Below are positions 34,504 to 49,555 of a stretch of DNA of 64,000 nucleotides, piece by piece (within the stretch, counting starts at the first letter, position 1; each line of letters opens with the position of its first letter). The position numbers were made by a program, and so were the translations under genes. The stretch is from Rhizoclosmatium globosum (lineage: Eukaryota > Chytridiomycota > Chytridiomycetes > Chytridiales > Chytriomycetaceae). Where the stretch lies: positions 310,001 to 374,000 of the forward strand of contig MCGO01000005.1 in the NCBI GenBank assembly GCA_002104985.1, in the 5' to 3' direction. The notes under the pieces were generated by a model. That model saw nothing but the letters and a program-made list of their open reading frames with translations, was not told the DNA's origin and searched no databases.

Positions 34504-36473
34504 ATGCTTTCAGCACCTGCCAACACAGTGGCCGCAAAAGGGTCGCTCATACTCGACCAAGGAGTTGCGAGTGCACTACTTGGCATTGGATTCGCGGCAG
34601 TGGACGATGCAGGGCCCTTGGACAGCGAGGCGGTGGCAGTGAAAGCGCTGGTGTTTGGGAGGGCGGCCGGGGGCATCCAGCACGGCGAGACAGTTGTTTC
34701 CGTGGCAGCGGCGAGTAAGTACAGAAGCAGAAGTAGTTTGAAGTAGTTGGAAGAAGCGGAAAAGGAGGAAGGCGACGTTGAACCACTCGACTGACTCGCT
34801 CACACAGAACCGTCGAAGTCGCCGCCGCCGCGTTCCAGTCTTCGAACCCTGGCCTTCTTCTTGTTGCCTGGCTGCGATCGGCGCCCCCGCTTTCGGCGCC
34901 GGTGCCAACTGCCGCGGACCTTGCGCTTCAGCTGCGCGTCCAGAGTGCTCATCCGCACGCTGCCGGGATGCTGGTGCAGTGACGACGGCGAATCGGTGCG
35001 TTTGTTTGTGGTTGGTGTGTTTGGATGTGCGCTGAACCCTCTGCAGTCCGTCTCGCTTCTTTCCCGAGGTTGCCGATCCACGTCCGCCAGCCCCTCTTGT
35101 TGCTCCGGTACATTGTCTGCGTGCATTTAGAGTCGTAACACTTGCCGTGCCTGATCAGCCGGATGTTGTCAACGTTGAAGCGGATGAGGTCTTTGTCGGA
35201 GTCCTTGAGCAATTGTACCCGTCACCTTCAGTCTTGCGTAATGTAAACAATACCATCAATGTGAGCATTATTCAGTATTGGCCGGTTTGCATGCTTATAT
35301 CTGCTTCTTCAGACTGCTATTGCAGATTCCTGCAGCTTTACCAACAATTGCACTCCCACCTGCCCTCTCATTCAACAGCCGCTTCAGAACTGGATAATAC
35401 TTTATCTTCATATATGTTGAATGTTCGTCGCACCACGGCTACTCATCCTCGCCGTATTCAGATCTAAATGGATTCATTGATATCCACACCCGAATCGTAG
35501 CTGATGCGCAATTGAAAATACAGACAGCTATAGACGACTTAGTGGGAAAACTGAGGATAGACTACAATGAGTTGCTCGAATCAGGATCTCATGCAGTGAA
35601 GCCGTTTGATCACATAGTTCAGGAAGTACGTGTAAATTAAAACTGCAAACGAGAATGTATGATTTGCTGACCAAGTGAAATCACATTCTTCTTGTTCAAC
35701 ACTGTTCACTAATCAACAATACCAGATCATAAACTCGAAAAACCAGACTTCCAACTGGCATCAACAATCTGAAGCGGCGACGACCCAATACCTTGCCAAC
35801 ATTCATGCAGCCATAACAGTTGCCACATCACCCTCTCAAGCCACCTCTGGTGGCTCTTCCACCACACCAGCCAACAATCCATATGCAACAGCTGGTATAC
35901 CCGGAATTATCAATCCCAGTCCTTATCACCAGCACTTTCACCATATCCACGCAACTACCCCAAATATTGTACCCAGCTCTAAAACAAATCAACACCATCA
36001 TCATCATGAACACCATCACCATCAACATCACAATCAAACACATCACTTCGTCACATAATCACCAATCCAACAGCAGCAACAACAACATCACCAGCAACAA
36101 TCACAACATCCCCACCACCAACCTCAACACGATTCGTCATCACATTCCCTTAATCACAATCAAACCCATCACCAGCATGATGAACCGTCGACTGCGCTTG
36201 CAGAACTGGAAGATCTTGTAACAACGCACCTTCATCAACGTCAATGCTCCCATCAAAGATAACAAAAAAGCGCGAAAAACAAGAAAAGATAAAGGTGGAA
36301 AGAGAAGTTTACCTAATCCTGCGAACTTCACCGAAAAGAAGGGAGACGATGTTGTTAGTAATGGAGGGTCAGTGGGTGTTGCCATGAAAGAGGATGGCGA
36401 AGGTTCAACGGCAACAGGGGGTGTCGAGGAGGAAGAAGAAGGCGCCTTGGATGAGATGGAGGTTGACACATAA
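34504..36473 (+). CDS. Unrecognised multi-exon protein with His/Gln-rich stretch and basic-acidic tail
   Basis: I do not recognise this gene with confidence. Exon 1 (34504-34714) reads MLSAPANTVAAKGSLILDQGVAS and ends at a clear GTAAGT donor. The GC-rich region 34800-35130 is open in several frames; one reading contains NPGLLLVAWLRS and later VADPRPPAPLVAPVHCLRAFRVV, which recalls MPN/JAB-type domains only weakly. A clear coding stretch lies at 35465-35625 (GFIDIHTRIVADAQLKIQTAIDDLVGKLRIDYNELLESG). Then a His/Gln/Asn/Pro-rich low-complexity part (35700-36190) follows, with HHHHHEHHHHQHH. The end is a Lys-rich and then acidic tail, ALDEMEVDT, stop at 36471. Exon borders in the middle and in the low-complexity part are uncertain. 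Confidence 0.45.
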
Positions 36474-36628
36474 CGAATTCTATTCAATTTTGGGGACTGG
36501 GTCTCAGTGTATAATTGTTTATTTTCGATAATAAAAGCCACCACAGAATGTACTACTATCTATTTGACAGGTGGATCATTTGAAAAGTATTTAATGTCAG
36601 CACTATAATTGTATTCAAAGTCTTATTC

Positions 36629-39518
<2,890 letters not shown>

Positions 39519-39700
39519 GGTGAACTTTTTTTTTCTTCCTCTTCTGAGGTGACATCACCGCGTTATCTGTATTATCTCAAGTATGAATTATATGCCATAG
39601 AAAGAGCATTACATAACTCTGGGCATTTTATGTGTGGAGTTGTGGAAAAGGGCTTATACAAAAATGGAGAAAGACTTTAGACTATAGTTTGTTCTACAAG

Positions 39701-39922
39701 CTATTCAAACAGTATATTGAAATCGTGTGAAAGAAGCTTGAAAAGCTTGTTGTTTTGGGAAGTTCTGTTTGGTAAACACCAGCAGACGTATAACTGCTCA
39801 TCTTCCAACTCCTTTTCAACTTCAATACTTCCACTCAATTTCACAGAACTCACACTTCCGAGAACCGCCGCTGAAACTGTCGCAATAGCGGAAGGGGTCG
39901 GGCGTGTCGGAAGGGAATCCAT
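39701..39922 (-). CDS. Possible small protein, 73 residues
   Basis: An open frame from ATG at 39922 to the stop at 39701, between the 5' ends of ARG5,6 and the kinase gene. It starts MDSLPTRPTPSAIATVSAAV and contains an EVEKELEDEQLYVCWC stretch. I recognise no family. Composition looks plausible for coding sequence, and a frame extension upstream would overlap the kinase start, so the short form is more likely. It could also be chance. Confidence 0.35.
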   Translation of the reverse strand: MDSLPTRPTPSAIATVSAAVLGSVSSVKLSGSIEVEKELEDEQLYVCWCLPNRTSQNNKLFKLLSHDFNILFE

Positions 39923-40010
39923 GAGTAGAGTCACGTGACTGGGCAGTGATTCATTCTTTCTGACTGTGTGGCACTCACTCAACGCACACGAATCTTTCCC
40001 CGAATCCAAT

Positions 40011-41624
40011 ATGGCTGCATCTGCGCTGAAACCGTCGCTGACAGAAATGGTGCAACAAAGCGCGAAACACCTCCAAACGCAAGTCTCTCTGAAGCAAATG
40101 GTCGAATTTGGTGCGTGCTGAAACCTTCCTTCCCTTGTGTTCCTATACTTATCTGGACTTATCAATCCAGGCCGAACACCCTCCCAAAACACAATTCTCC
40201 GCTCGGCTCAGTTTCTGCATCATGAACTTCCAATTCGATTAGCTCGAAGAGTCGTGGAGCTGGAAAACCTGCCCTACAACCTATCAAAGATGCAATCTGT
40301 GCAGAAAGTAGCTGGCTGGTACACTCAAAGTTACGCAGATCTCATCAACTTTCCGTCCCCGGAAGACTGTGGAATCCCAAAAACTCTGCTGCGGGAGATT
40401 TCAGTGAACGAAGAGGATGGACTATCAAAGCAGGACACAGAAGGTTCGTTCACGCCACCTTACCTACTTCACAGTGACTCATACTCTTATACTATATAGT
40501 AAGGAAACCAGTCGCTGACAAACAGCTGTCTGCGGAGGTCATTGCTTACAACACAAAGTTTGTGGAATGCATCGAAAACATCAAGAAGCGACACGATCCC
40601 GTCGCCATCACCATGGCTCAAGGAATTCAAGAACTGAAACAAATATGGACCGAGACGAAATCAAATCCTATCCTCGTTGCCGCGACGAAACCATACGATG
40701 TGACGAGTAATGCCTTCCGAGTCACCCGACCGCAAATGTACCCGCCACATATCATGAAGAATGCTGCTGCTGTGCAAAACTTACTGCCTACCGACTTGCA
40801 GTCGTTCTTGGACAGGTTTTACATGTCAAGAATCGGGATTCGTATGCTGATTGGACAACACGTGGCCTTAACAAAAGCTTCTATGGCGGCTGCAAATGCC
40901 CCAACTGACTATGTGGGAATCATTTGCACAAAGACTTCAATAAGAGATGTTGTGGAACAAGCCGCGGAGAATGCACAGATGGTTCTACAAGTACGTTCAA
41001 TAACCTAATCTTTCCCGTCGCTTACTAATTATATTTTTTTGATTTACAGGATTCGTTTGGTGTTTTCACTCCCCCTGAAATCAAGCTTGTCATTGCCGGA
41101 AGCAGCAAAAGAATGGATGCTGCTGTGGATGATATTGAATTTATGTATGTCCCAAGCCATCTCCATCACATGCTCTTTGAGCTGTTCAAGAACTCTCTTC
41201 GTGCCGTCGTGGAAACTCATGGCTTGGATGCTGATGGAGAGTACCCTCCCATTAAGGTGATTGTTGCCCAGGGAAAGGAAGACATCACCATCAAGATCTC
41301 TGATGAAGGTGGAGGTATCCCAAGAAGTGGTATGCCATTGATCTGGACGTATTTGTACACAACTGCTGACAAGCAAGATATGGATGATGCTCTTGCTGGT
41401 CACTCTGGAGCACCAATGGCTGGGTAAGTTCTTTTTTAGATATCTTGAACAAATTGTCTGATTCAATTTCATTTCGCAGATTTGGTTACGGACTTCCTCT
41501 GAGTAGATTATATGCGCGGTATTTCGGAGGCGACCTAAAGTTGATTTCCATGGAAGGATATGGCACTGATGCCTACCTTCACTTAAATAGACTGAGCGAC
41601 AGCGAAGAGCCATTGCCATATTAG
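40011..41624 (+). CDS. Mitochondrial pyruvate/branched-chain dehydrogenase kinase
   Basis: Phosphorylates and switches off the E1 alpha subunit of pyruvate dehydrogenase (or the branched-chain complex) in the mitochondrial matrix. Five or six exons, all joining in phase. The N-terminal four-helix part has [24 protein letters not shown] and the [15 protein letters not shown] block. The GHKL ATPase part has the N box [12 protein letters not shown], the G1 box DEGGGIPRS, then [20 protein letters not shown] (G2) and [11 protein letters not shown] near the end. These are the hallmarks of the PDK/BCKDK family; the sequence closeness favours PDK. Start at 40011 gives [15 protein letters not shown]; targeting signal is not obvious. 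It converges on the GH31 gene with 92 nt between stops. Confidence 0.9.
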
Positions 41625-41716
41625 TTGCATGCTTGATATCCATGTTGTTCCATATACTCTTTTGTACATTTTCCCAAATTCAAATAATACTGCTGCGTTT
41701 ATTCTCAAACACAAAC

Positions 41717-43993
41717 TTATTCTTGCATTACAAAGTTTGCTCTTGGTCGCATATTCAAGACCACCTGTGCACTTGTGCCAACAGGCAAACGTGGAACACG
41801 TACCAGAATAACTGTATCCTTCTCCAAAGTATGTTCAAAGTTGCAATGAACTTCGTGGGACGCCATCCAAGCCAAATCTGCATGGACTTTGATTCTGTAA
41901 CCACGGGCATCAGGCTTTCCATCATAGTGTCCCACAACTTCACCAATTGTAAACTGAATTTTGGTTTCAGTGGCAGTCATGGTAAAGTTCTGGTACGAGA
42001 ATTCTCCCGTGCGGTGTTTACGTGTGACCATATCATCCTCGTAAAGTGAGAACTCTGATGTCTCTCCAGCAGCAGGGTAAATGTCAACAATAAGGTCATC
42101 AGTCTTCTTAACGTGTTTGAACGAGTTAACATTGCCCCACATTGGAATAATAGATCCAGATTTGATGAAGAGGGGAAGAGTGTCAAATGGAGCGGGGAAG
42201 TTGTTGAGGACTTGATTTCCATGATATTTGTCGCCATTCCAGTAATTGTACCAAGTTCCTTCAGGGAGATAAATTCCACTGCGAACGGTCGTGTCTGTAA
42301 AGACAGGCGCAACCAAGAATTGAGTACCAAACAAGAACTGGTGTTGAACCGCGTTTGTCCAAGTAATAGGGTCATTCGGGTATTCAAGAACCAATGAACG
42401 AACGGGTGGAACTCCAGTAAAGTATGCCTCAGCAGCATATGTGTAAAAGTATGGGAGCAAAGATTCACGAAGTTTGAGGTACTTTCTGTTGATGGAAGTG
42501 TATGGTTCGCCGTGGCGCCAGGGTTGCTTATCGTAAGGAGCCCATCCAGACATTGACATGACTACAGGAGCGAAAACTTTGAATTGAAGGTCGCGCACAT
42601 AGGTCTCTGCAGATCCAGTCCAAATACCGTCAATATCACCAGAAGTCCATGCTTGACCACTCAATCCCGAGCCCGCCAAAGTTGGAATATGGAATCGAAT
42701 GTTATCCCATGATCCCTTTTGGTCTCCAGACCATTGCACAGCGCATCGTTGCGTTCCCGCCCATCCTTCAACAGTCCAGACAAACCCACGAGCGTCAGAG
42801 TAGTCTTCAATGCCCTGGTAAGCAACTTCACAACCATTCAAAGCAAACTCATAACCACTACCAATCCAAGCAACGTCCAACTTTCTTACACGCACCTGAC
42901 CTTCCTGTACTTCATAAGGTTGATTCGTCAAATCAAACTCAGTCCAAAGCCCCATGGTAATATCCCTTTCACTCAACATTTGTGCAGTCTCCGGCAGGTC
43001 TTCATACCCACACCCATATCCATCGTTCACAAGCAACCAACCAACAGGCATATCATTCTCGATATACCCGTTCGCGACATCCGTAGTCCATGAAAGCGTT
43101 CTCCGTTCCCCACGATTCGCATTGTGCAAGTAACAATCAGAATCCCCCATTTCCAAACCGTACATTGGGGGAAGGAAAGGGCGACCCGTTACGAGCGTGT
43201 ATCCATTCAAAATCCCCTTCAAAGAGTCTGCCAAGAAAATGTACGCATCGAACCGGCTTTCGTTGTGGGTTGTAACGACGGGTTGGTGAGTTGACGTGAA
43301 GTCGTAGGTTCCTGGCGCGAATGTGTTTCGAAATACGCCGTATCCGTTGTTTGACATGTAGAAAGGGGCTGCATTGGGTGTTCCGCCGTCGTCCCAGTCT
43401 TCGGAACGCTCGATACGGATTTTGGTGAATTTGTGGGTGAATCGGCCGTTTTGCATTCCGCCGCCGAAAAACTGTTCTTCTACGCCGTGGGAGAGGAATT
43501 GGGATGTTTTCTCAGGGGTTATGTCGATGGGCGCGGATTCTTCGTACACGATTCCTTTTGGGGACTTTACAGCAATCTTGAAGGGGGCCTTGTTGATGTG
43601 GATCTTGTAGCTTCAGGGGTAAAGTGAGTACCAAGGTCCAAGATTCATAAATCATTTAATGTGAAGTACATACCCGTTCTCATTTGCCCAGCTAACAACG
43701 ATATCCTTGTCTGATTGCTTTGATTCAACGGCAAGCTTCTCCCAACTCTTCTTAACAACGATGGAAGGCTTTGTCGGTTCCACGAATTCACCACCAGCTG
43801 GCACAGTTTGCACACGCAACGTGTTGTCTGCCAGGATACTCAACAGAGTCTCAGTTGTGTCCGTTGAAATCCTGAACTGTGCTACACCAGCACTCTCAAC
43901 GAATTGGAACTTTGTGATTGGTCCCGCAGGCACTGCTAGGGCTGTCGATGCAAGAAGACTCGCAACAACGGATAGGCACGCCGTGAGCTTCAT
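41717..43993 (-). CDS. Secreted GH31 alpha-glycosidase/transglycosylase
   Basis: Two exons, 43674-43993 and 41717-43610, joined in phase (NG|YKIHINK), 737 residues. An N-terminal signal peptide is clear (MKLTACLSVVASLLASTALA). The catalytic region shows GRPFLPPMYGLEMGDSDCYLH, VGWLLVNDGYGCGY, WTEFDL, the likely nucleophile Asp in RKLDVAWIGSGYEF, and the likely acid/base Asp in VQWSGDQKGSWDNIRF, followed by GLSGQAWTSGDIDGIW. This pattern belongs to the GH31 branch with alpha-glucan transferase-like or bacterial-type enzymes, not to the classical fungal maltase branch with WIDMNE. It probably acts outside the cell on alpha-glucans. A bacterial origin is possible but not shown. Confidence 0.87.
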
Positions 43994-44111
43994 GATGCTT
44001 TTTTTTGGTTGACGTCAGGAAACGGATCGGAAAGACGGAAAGAGCTCCGCTCCAAGCCACCCTCATTCGACAAGCAAGACCGGAAAGGTGGCGCACCAAA
44101 AATTAGTTTAT

Positions 44112-45810
44112 TTATAAAGCAACTTTTCGTACAGTTAATCTGATGTCTGGTTCAGGTTTAACCGTCAGATGCTGGATTTTACGAATTGTTTGACCCTCAA
44201 CTACAACAAACTCAAAGTTTCTCACAAGAACAGCAAGAATCGCTTTGTATTCATAGGTCGCAAATTTGGCCCCAATACAGTTACGCGGTCCTAACATGAA
44301 TGGCATGAAAGATCCAAATGTTCGACGAGGATCGTCTTCTTCTTGTTTTCCAATGTCTAACCAACGTTCAGGCTTAAAATCTAGAACATCAGGACCCCAA
44401 ATATCTGGAAGCTTGTGCATTATGTCAGGGGAGATAGAAATTGTTGTTCCTTTTGGAATCTTGAAACCGTCAAGCACATCGTCGTTGAGGCATTTTCGCA
44501 TCGTCATTGGAGCTGATAAAATATCATTTAGATGGTCTCTAATATTTTGGATGACATTGTACCAGGCGTTGCAAGTCGAAGTGATTCCTTGAATACAGCA
44601 TCCAAATAGTTTCCAGAGGATGTAATCAAATCCAAAGAAGGATCAGCATCACTATGAGCCATATCAAGCTTGAGCTCTTCGCGGAGTTTGACTTGAATTT
44701 CTGGATTTTTGGAAAGGAAATCAAGAGTCCACCTAGAACACAAAAAATCTGTGAATTATAATCAACGTTAAACTAAAGCTCACGTTAAGGCCACAGAAGT
44801 GGTCTCGTGTCCAGCCAACAAGAAAGTTAATACTTGTGCACCAAGCTCTTCATCTGACAACCGACTTTGAACATCCTTAATTTCCCTATTCGCCTTTAAA
44901 AAGACTGAAAGCAAATCCCCGACATCATTTTCACCATCTCCGCTAAGACTTTCTTTCAAACGAGCTTCAACCATCTCACGACACGCTTTCTCCAACGCCT
45001 TTTTTGATTGTACAACATTCAAATGAGTCTCCCACTCTGCACGCACGAAATACTTGACAAACGGGAAAACTTGTCTTGGATCCAATTCTTGATTTGAAAA
45101 CGATCCGTAACAGCCGAGAAGTGAGCGTACAATGCAGAAGTCGCTTCAGAATTAGACACAGCGTTGAATTCGTACCCGAAACCTGCACGACCAATGATAT
45201 CCAGTGTTGGTTTCGACATTTCCTCGAGGACGTTGATTTCCATGGTTTGGTTGGGCGCGTCACTGAGATTCTCAAGAAACGCGGCACGTAGTTCACGTGC
45301 CGATGCGATGAATGTTGGGATGAGGTGGATGAGGTTCTTGTGGCGGAAGGAAGGAGCAATGATGTGTCGCTGGCGAGAGTGGACATCGCCGGAGACGGTG
45401 AGGAGACCGGGTCCGAGGACAGCGCCAATAATTTTAAACAGCTGAACGTCTTTTGAGTAGTTTTGAGCATTTGTAGCGAGAATGTGGCGAAGAGCGGAGG
45501 GAGAGGCGACGAGGACGGCGGGTTCGTTGAGGATGCGGTGGAAGCGGACGATTGGACCGAGTTCAGCAATCCACTTTCGCTGGTGGCTGAGTGGCTCGGC
45601 GCCAATGAGGTCCGCCAAGTGGCCAATCAGAAGAAACGGCCGCGACATGGACGCACTCGGAATCAGCCGCAGCGGCGTCACATAAAACGGGAACATGAGA
45701 ACCTTGTACACCAGAAGAAATGCGCACAAGGTAAGACAGGTCACTAGGACCACAGTGCTCAGTGGCAAGGGTGGAGCTGACTCAATTGGCCGATGCATTT
45801 CTTGCTTCAC
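44112..45810 (-). CDS. Cytochrome P450 with one apparent frameshift
   Basis: Membrane-anchored haem monooxygenase of about 500 residues. The N-terminal anchor is LSTVVLVTCLTLCAFLLVYK. Then VHSRQRHIIAPSFRHKNL (helix C region), AGHETTSVALTW (helix I), FKESLRLATP (helix K ExxR), DFKPERWLD, and the haem loop FMLGPRNCIGAKFA with ligand Cys. Introns lie at about 44519-44570 and 44733-44783. Around 45085 the frame changes from RFQIKN to DPRQVFPFVKYF without splice signals; one missing base explains it. The family assignment within CYP clans cannot be made by eye (CYP3/CYP4/CYP5-like features only). Confidence 0.86.
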
Positions 45811-46247
45811 TCAATCAAAGTGCAGCCAAGAGATCGCTCTTTTGGCTCTTTATCGCTTTGATGACACTTTCGCAATTACAAGTTTTAAATGACAGATAAT
45901 CTGATTCTCAATGCCTATATTGTTGGTTTCTGCAGCCCAGACTCAATTCATGAAACATGAGGCTGTTATTGCATACCTTCACCAAATATCAAAGAAAGCC
46001 GAAATCATATCAAACTTGTCAACAAACAAAGACGAAAAAGAAAAAAGAAATTCCCACAAAAAACAACCACCAACCATACACACTCTCTACTCACAACTCT
46101 CTATGCCTACTCAAATAAAAGCATCCAAAAACCAACCAAGCCAGAACTTAATAGTACGATGGAGGCCTGTACAGCCTCGACAACACAAACGCAGCAACAA
46201 CCACAATTCCTGCACTAATCCCACATTCACACTCAAAGGTGCGTCCT
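45811..46247. other. Spacer between P450 and CBS-PB1 genes
   Basis: This is the 5' flank of the P450 gene and the 3' flank of the CBS-PB1 gene, both on the minus strand. It is A-rich and contains no exon I can support; the plus-strand ORF from 45911 runs into the antisense of the CBS-PB1 gene and has low-complexity composition. Confidence 0.5.
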
Positions 46248-48233
46248 TCAAAACTCAAGAATGCCTCCAGCCCCACCACTACTGCTCGCACTGCTCCCAG
46301 TTGGACTCGCCTTCTCCTCTCCACCATTCCCAGAAGCAGCAGCAGAAGCAGCAGATGGCGCAACATCGCGGTTATTCAACAACACAACATCATCACCCAC
46401 CCTCAAACTCAACTTTTCACCCAACCGCCTCGCCATCGATATAGCGTCGTCCAAGTCTGCGTCAGACGAAACAAGGACCCAGTCGCCGTCGTCGTCTTCG
46501 TATGAGAGTCGGAGGTCTTGCGAGGTTGGGGCCACGCCGAGGCGGCCGGATGCGATTGCGCGGAGGTCGGCGAGGGTTGTTGGTGTCATGAGGGTGAAGC
46601 GGACGAGTTTGCCGCGTTTGGGGTCGGATAGTTTGATCCCGATTCGGGTTGGGTCGTCGTAGACGGAGGTGGCTGTTGGGGAGGCGGCAGTAGGTGGAGG
46701 TGGGGGTAAGGATTGGTGGGAAGGGAGGGAAAGGTTGTGAGAGGTTCGGTCTCGTTCTGATGGGAGAGTCTGAGATCGGTAGGGGAGTTCGCCGTTTCCG
46801 CTGCTACCGAATGAATTTGCAAGAGGATTGTTTGCATGGAAGTCGGAGGAATGTGGTTGTGGAGAACGGACTTGAGCAGGGATAGATTGACGTGATGTTT
46901 GAGATCTGTCGTATGGTGATGGAGCTGTCATGTAGCTGTTTCTGGTTCCGGTTGTGCCGCCTGCACCTCCCTGAGCAGTATAGTAGGAGGAAGAAACAGA
47001 AGACATTCGGGAAGGTTGGGCGTATGGGTGCTCATCTGAGAATGCTTCAGATCCTGCATTCGATTCAGAGTCAACTGTTGACCAAGTTGAGTTCCAGAAT
47101 TGGTTCCACAGAGGACCAGAAGCTTCTGCCGTGTTGAATGTGGTATTTGGATCTTTGTTTTCGGTATTGAGCTAAGATTTGGAAGGGTTAAGCTGCGATG
47201 CATTAGAAATATAGATCGTTCACCATATAGTCAAGCATCGACATTGTAAGAGTGAGAACATCGACAAGGCCAACAGGAGTGTTGCCGTCAGTGACGGGAA
47301 GGTGCAGGTAATGACCAGCTATGACGAATTAGAGAAGTGGTGTGGGAGGAATTTTCCGGTCAGCACGCATTGAATGGTAATTGGGGATGGCAGAGAGGGT
47401 AACGCACCATACAGCATCTTCAAAGCATCCAGAATGGTTGTTGAAGGAGGAGCGGACTTTGGGTTTGGTGTCTGGGATCTCAAGTCATTAGGGTGGATGT
47501 GACGTTTGACGTAGAGACACACTCACCATGACATCGCCGACAGCAGTATCGCTGGGATCAAGTCCGGCAGCCACGACACGAGACACAATGTCTTTTGTAG
47601 TCAGGATACCCTGCAAGACAAGGCCGTGGGGGCCCTCTGCAACGACAACGACACCCGTTTCGTGGCGATCCTTCATCAACTGAGCGGCCTGGACCACATC
47701 CGCATCCGCCGAGACCATTGGAACAGGGCCTTTGAGGCCAGGACAGTCTCGAGTGCGGGACAGGCCTTGTACATCTGGACCTTCTTTGCGAGGTCGTCGA
47801 GCTTATCGAACACGCACTTTGTGATATCGAGGACGCCGACGACATTCGTAGCGCCGCCGTCGGAGTCTTCATCGTCGTCGTCGTCCTCGTCCTCGTCAGT
47901 TGAAATGACGGGCAGGTGGCGGAAGCGGCGGCCGACCATCACGCCGAGCGCGTCGTTTCGTGGACCCGAGGCGAAGACGGCGACTGGATCGCGCGTCATT
48001 GCCCCGGCCACCGTCGTCGATCGCACGTCGAGGCCCGCCGCAACGACCCGGTACGCAACGTCCTTGTCAGTTAAGATCCCAGAGAGTTGTCCGTGCGCAT
48101 TGACTGCGAGAACACAGTCCGTCTTCTTGGCCGCCATCAGCTGACACGCCTGGATGATCCGTGCGCTTTCAATCACCGTGATTGCAGGCGACGGCCTCAG
48201 TGACTCAACAGTGCCTTTCTTGGGTCCCATCAC
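46248..48233 (-). CDS. Four-CBS-domain and PB1 domain protein, with one apparent frameshift
   Basis: The gene encodes two CBS pairs followed by a PB1 domain, the layout of fungal CBS-PB1 proteins (S. pombe Mug70 type). CBS blocks: VIESARIIQACQLMAAKKTD...GILTDKDVAYRVVAAGLD; VGRRFRHLPVI...GVLDI; ADADVVQAAQLMKDRHETG...GILTTKDIVSRVVAAGLD; GHYLHLPVTDGNTPVGLVDVL. An Asp-rich insert (DEDEDDDDDEDSD) sits in the second. A long Ser/Pro linker follows, then PB1 with KLVRFTLMTPTTLADL and YEDDDGDWVLVSSDADLDDAI (acidic OPCA-like motif). Near 47730 the reading passes from LASKA to GPVPMVSADADV in another frame; a single lost base in an AAA run explains it. CBS pairs usually bind adenine nucleotides; PB1 mediates heterodimers. 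Confidence 0.83.
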
Positions 48234-48358
48234 TCTCTTCTACTATGAAAATTTGTGTGCCTGAAAAACGTGCCGCCTCCATTGCATCATCTCAGCCTCA
48301 ATGTGAAAGAGTATCCTGCTCTTCGTTTTTATTCTTCAGTTGATAAATGAGGCAAATT

Positions 48359-49395
48359 CTAAGCAACAACCTTGCCAAGTCCAAGTTTGGCATAACCACC
48401 CTCAGAAATCTGCGAAATCAACTTTCCAAACTGACACAAGACACAAATCGCAAGAATCATCATGACCCACACAAGAACCATTTGATCAATCAAACAACCG
48501 ACTGGTGGAGCTAATGGCATCGCGTTTCTCACAGTTGGCATCGCAAAAAGCAACGCAATGTGGAACCCAAGAACAGGTGGTTCCGCCTTCTTCTCAAACA
48601 CAAATAAGCTCGCAGTATATACGGAACAAGCAATTGCAAGTCCCCACATCAACACTGCAATGAAGGTGGCAATTGTCTGAATCGTGGCACTTCGGGTAAT
48701 GCTTCCAGTTGCATACAATTCAGTGTTGGTAACCTCAGGGTCAACGTAAATATCGTATGAAATCTTGAATCCAGTTGGCATACCGTCCACGAAAAGACTG
48801 ATTGGCAGGGCTTCGGCTCTTCCACCTACTGTATAAGTACCATACACAGGGAACGCAATTGAAAGTGTATCAAATGGATACGTATTGATGTCTCCATCAA
48901 GAACCAGAGTCAAAGTTTGGGGAGTCAATGGTCTGCCTGCTGGGAAAGTCAAGATTTGTGACCCAACAGTCAATGAAATTGCATACGGGGACTGAGCAAT
49001 CAAACTAGACTTTTGCTGTTGAGTAGCGTTTGGCGAATTGATTGCATTGAGGTTGCCTGTATCAATGTATCCATGTGAGTTGATGTTTGTAGATTTGCCA
49101 AACAAAGATCCAATAACCTACCATTCAATGCAAAGTAAAGCATCATCTTTGCCTCGTTCTTGGACACATCAATGCTAAACATGGATGCTTCAATACTCAT
49201 AAAAGTGAGACTCTGGTCTCCCGCTGTGATCGCAGCCGAGAGAGTAGAGTTTGATTGAATGTAGTAGTTGGTCTTTCCCTCAGCAGTCTTCTTGGCAGTG
49301 ACACCAATGGCAGTGAGTCCTGCAATAAGGATGCCGACAAAGAGGCACACACAGGTGATGGTGGCAGTGAGCTTTTGCTTGGGAGAGAGGCCCAT
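48359..49395 (-). CDS. DUF4436 membrane protein, copy 3
   Basis: Exons 49122-49395 and 48359-49056, 323 residues; the intron follows LNG in phase 1 like in copies 2 and 4. Start MGLSPKQKLTATITCVCLF; membrane segment at about 10-32, outer domain with FMSIEASMFSIDVSKNEAKM and FPAGRPLTPQTLTLVLDGDINTYPFD, then the C-terminal membrane block with WGLAIACSVYTASLFVFEKK, FHIALLFAMPTVRNAMPLAP and LIDQMVLVWVMMILAICVLCQ, ending GGYAKLGLGKVVA. It is closest to copy 2. It is divergent from the GLEBS-ATPase gene over 160 nt. Confidence 0.87.
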
Positions 49396-49555
49396 TGTAA
49401 GGCTTGAACGAGTTTTGGTGAGTTTTTGCACTCTTCATCTGTGGCTGGCTTGTAGAAACAAAAAGAAAACCAGCCTCTCTGACTTTAATACAGTGTTTGC
49501 GACCGTTGGGAAAGTTGAACAGTTGGTTTTTTTTAACTTAATAAACTCTTCATAA

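Noticed and set aside
34949..35212. Minus-strand ORF with many charged residues in the GC-rich part
   Set aside because: No family signs; neighbouring exons on the plus strand have better splice signals. Not strong enough to list.
39701..40192. 163-residue minus-strand ORF reaching into the kinase gene
   Set aside because: The upstream half overlaps the kinase start and first intron; only the 73-residue form from 39922 is kept, with low confidence.
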